Assembly (NCBI GenBank): GCA_963779765.1 | Contig: CAVZZP010000001.1 | Coordinates: 620,001-684,000, forward strand | From: Silicimonas sp963779765 | GTDB taxonomy: Bacteria; Pseudomonadota; Alphaproteobacteria; Rhodobacterales; Rhodobacteraceae | Length of the DNA stretch: 64,000 nucleotides | Direction: 5' to 3' | Part shown: positions 63,411 through 64,000 of the stretch, in pieces | How the letters are laid out: each line of letters starts with the position of its first letter | Position numbering within the stretch: position 1 is the stretch's first letter | Notes under the pieces: generated by a model | What the model saw: only the letters and a program-made list of their open reading frames with translations | Databases searched by the model: none | What the model was told of the DNA's origin: nothing | Translations under genes and position numbers: made by a program

Positions 63411-64000
63411 CTAGAGGACGAGCCGTCGGTCGGTCCGCGGGACGTTCCGCACCATCGACGGCTCGGGATGACGCGGGCGCGGCGGCAGATCGACTTTCTG
63501 GGGCTGGCCAGTCTTGGCGGAACTCCTCGATGGCCAGCATGATCGCCACGTCCGCCAGCCCCTCGGCGCCATCGGGCTCTGGCGCTTCACCTGCAAGGAT
63601 GCAATCCGAGAAGTATGCGACCTGCCCCCCGAAATGATCGCTGTCCGGAACCTCGACAGTCTCGTGGTCTTCGCCATGCGAAATCCGGATCTTCGGCGTG
63701 ACCTGGAATCGATAGCCCGGTTCGACGAGGATCGAGCCCGTCTCGCCGATGACGGTGTAGAAATCGGTCTCTCCGCCCTCGAAGCTGACGATGAACTGCG
63801 CCAGCCGGTCCTCGGGAAAGCGCAGCGTCACAGCCATCGAGCCTTCGACCTCGGTAAAGCGCGGGTCGCCGTTACCATGCACCTTCATCGCGTGGACTTC
63901 GACCGGCTCTGCCTCGAAGACGTGGCGGCAGGCATTGAGGCAATAAACTCCGATGTCCTGCAAGGGCCCGCCCCAGTGTTCGCCTTTCAGTCGGTGGTTC
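63411..64000 (-). pseudogene. Gfo/Idh/MocA family oxidoreductase, C-terminal part, frameshifted near 63515
   Basis: The gene enters from the right edge, so the NAD-binding domain is outside the window. The visible part begins near 'EHWGGPLQDIGVYCLNACRHVF', which contains the catalytic-type 'DIGVYCLNACR' of glucose-fructose oxidoreductase-like enzymes, then a beta-sheet domain ('SMAVTLRFPEDRLAQFIVSF', 'FYTVIGETGSILVEPGYRF'). The frame breaks at about 63515-63519. Deleting one base restores an ending 'KTGQPQKVDLPPRP...' to a stop at 63411. It is convergent with the other oxidoreductase gene, one base apart. Confidence 0.8.

Overview
The window comes from a high-GC alphaproteobacterium, most likely a marine Rhodobacterales (Roseobacter-group) genome. 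The evidence is a class I lysyl-tRNA synthetase, an NDUFS4-type complex I accessory subunit, paired small cold-shock proteins, a perfect CtrA-type box (TTAA-N7-TTAAC), and many short families common in this order (DUF1344, DUF3309, DUF4168, DUF4864). Species cannot be named from the sequence alone.

Layout. (1) 1-16 kb: a surface polysaccharide and secretion locus. It holds the end of an ABC-2 export permease, glycosyltransferases, a type I secretion ABC protein with its HlyD adaptor, a bacterial sugar transferase, a DUF707 protein, a sulfotransferase-like protein, an 848-aa glycosyltransferase-methyltransferase fusion and an RTX calcium-repeat protein. (2) 16-30 kb: core genes. These are tRNA-Arg(TCT), a TetR regulator, a YegP-like protein, an NDUFS4-like subunit, a SulP transporter, uvrB, a DUF4160/DUF2442 pair, an NYN ribonuclease, nadD, dacB, a TerB-like protein and lysS. 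(3) 30-40 kb: a beta-helix protein resembling a gene-transfer-agent tail fibre, small stress proteins, an aldo/keto reductase, a cobalt-type nitrile hydratase operon and ettA. (4) 40.8-42.15 kb: an AT-rich island carrying a DarT-type DNA ADP-ribosyltransferase and a NADAR-type antitoxin. (5) 42-50 kb: two csp genes with related leaders, then membrane, redox and transport genes and a ParA ATPase. (6) 50.3-58.3 kb: RidA, divergent from a tightly overlapping catabolic operon. The operon has a NitT/TauT-type ABC importer, a cytosine-deaminase-like amidohydrolase, a FAD oxidase, two flavodoxin-fold reductases and a creatininase-family hydrolase. (7) 58.4-64 kb: inositol and sugar-acid catabolism, with iolE-iolD facing an HpcH/HpaI aldolase and Gfo/Idh/MocA oxidoreductases. 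A LacI-type operator lies between them.

An important caveat concerns reading frames. About 22 frame breaks fall in otherwise well-conserved genes. Nineteen are explained by a single inserted base, usually not in a homopolymer, and ettA alone has six. Coding sequence resumes cleanly in a new frame after each break. I think uncorrected sequencing insertions are more likely than mass gene decay. I still list these genes as pseudogenes, giving the full span and the break positions, so the intended product is clear.

The only gene-free stretch over 300 bases is 43073-43493. It holds the csp promoter and leader in its 3' part, and I see nothing recognisable in its first 270 bases. No CRISPR array, insertion sequence, rRNA or replication origin was seen.
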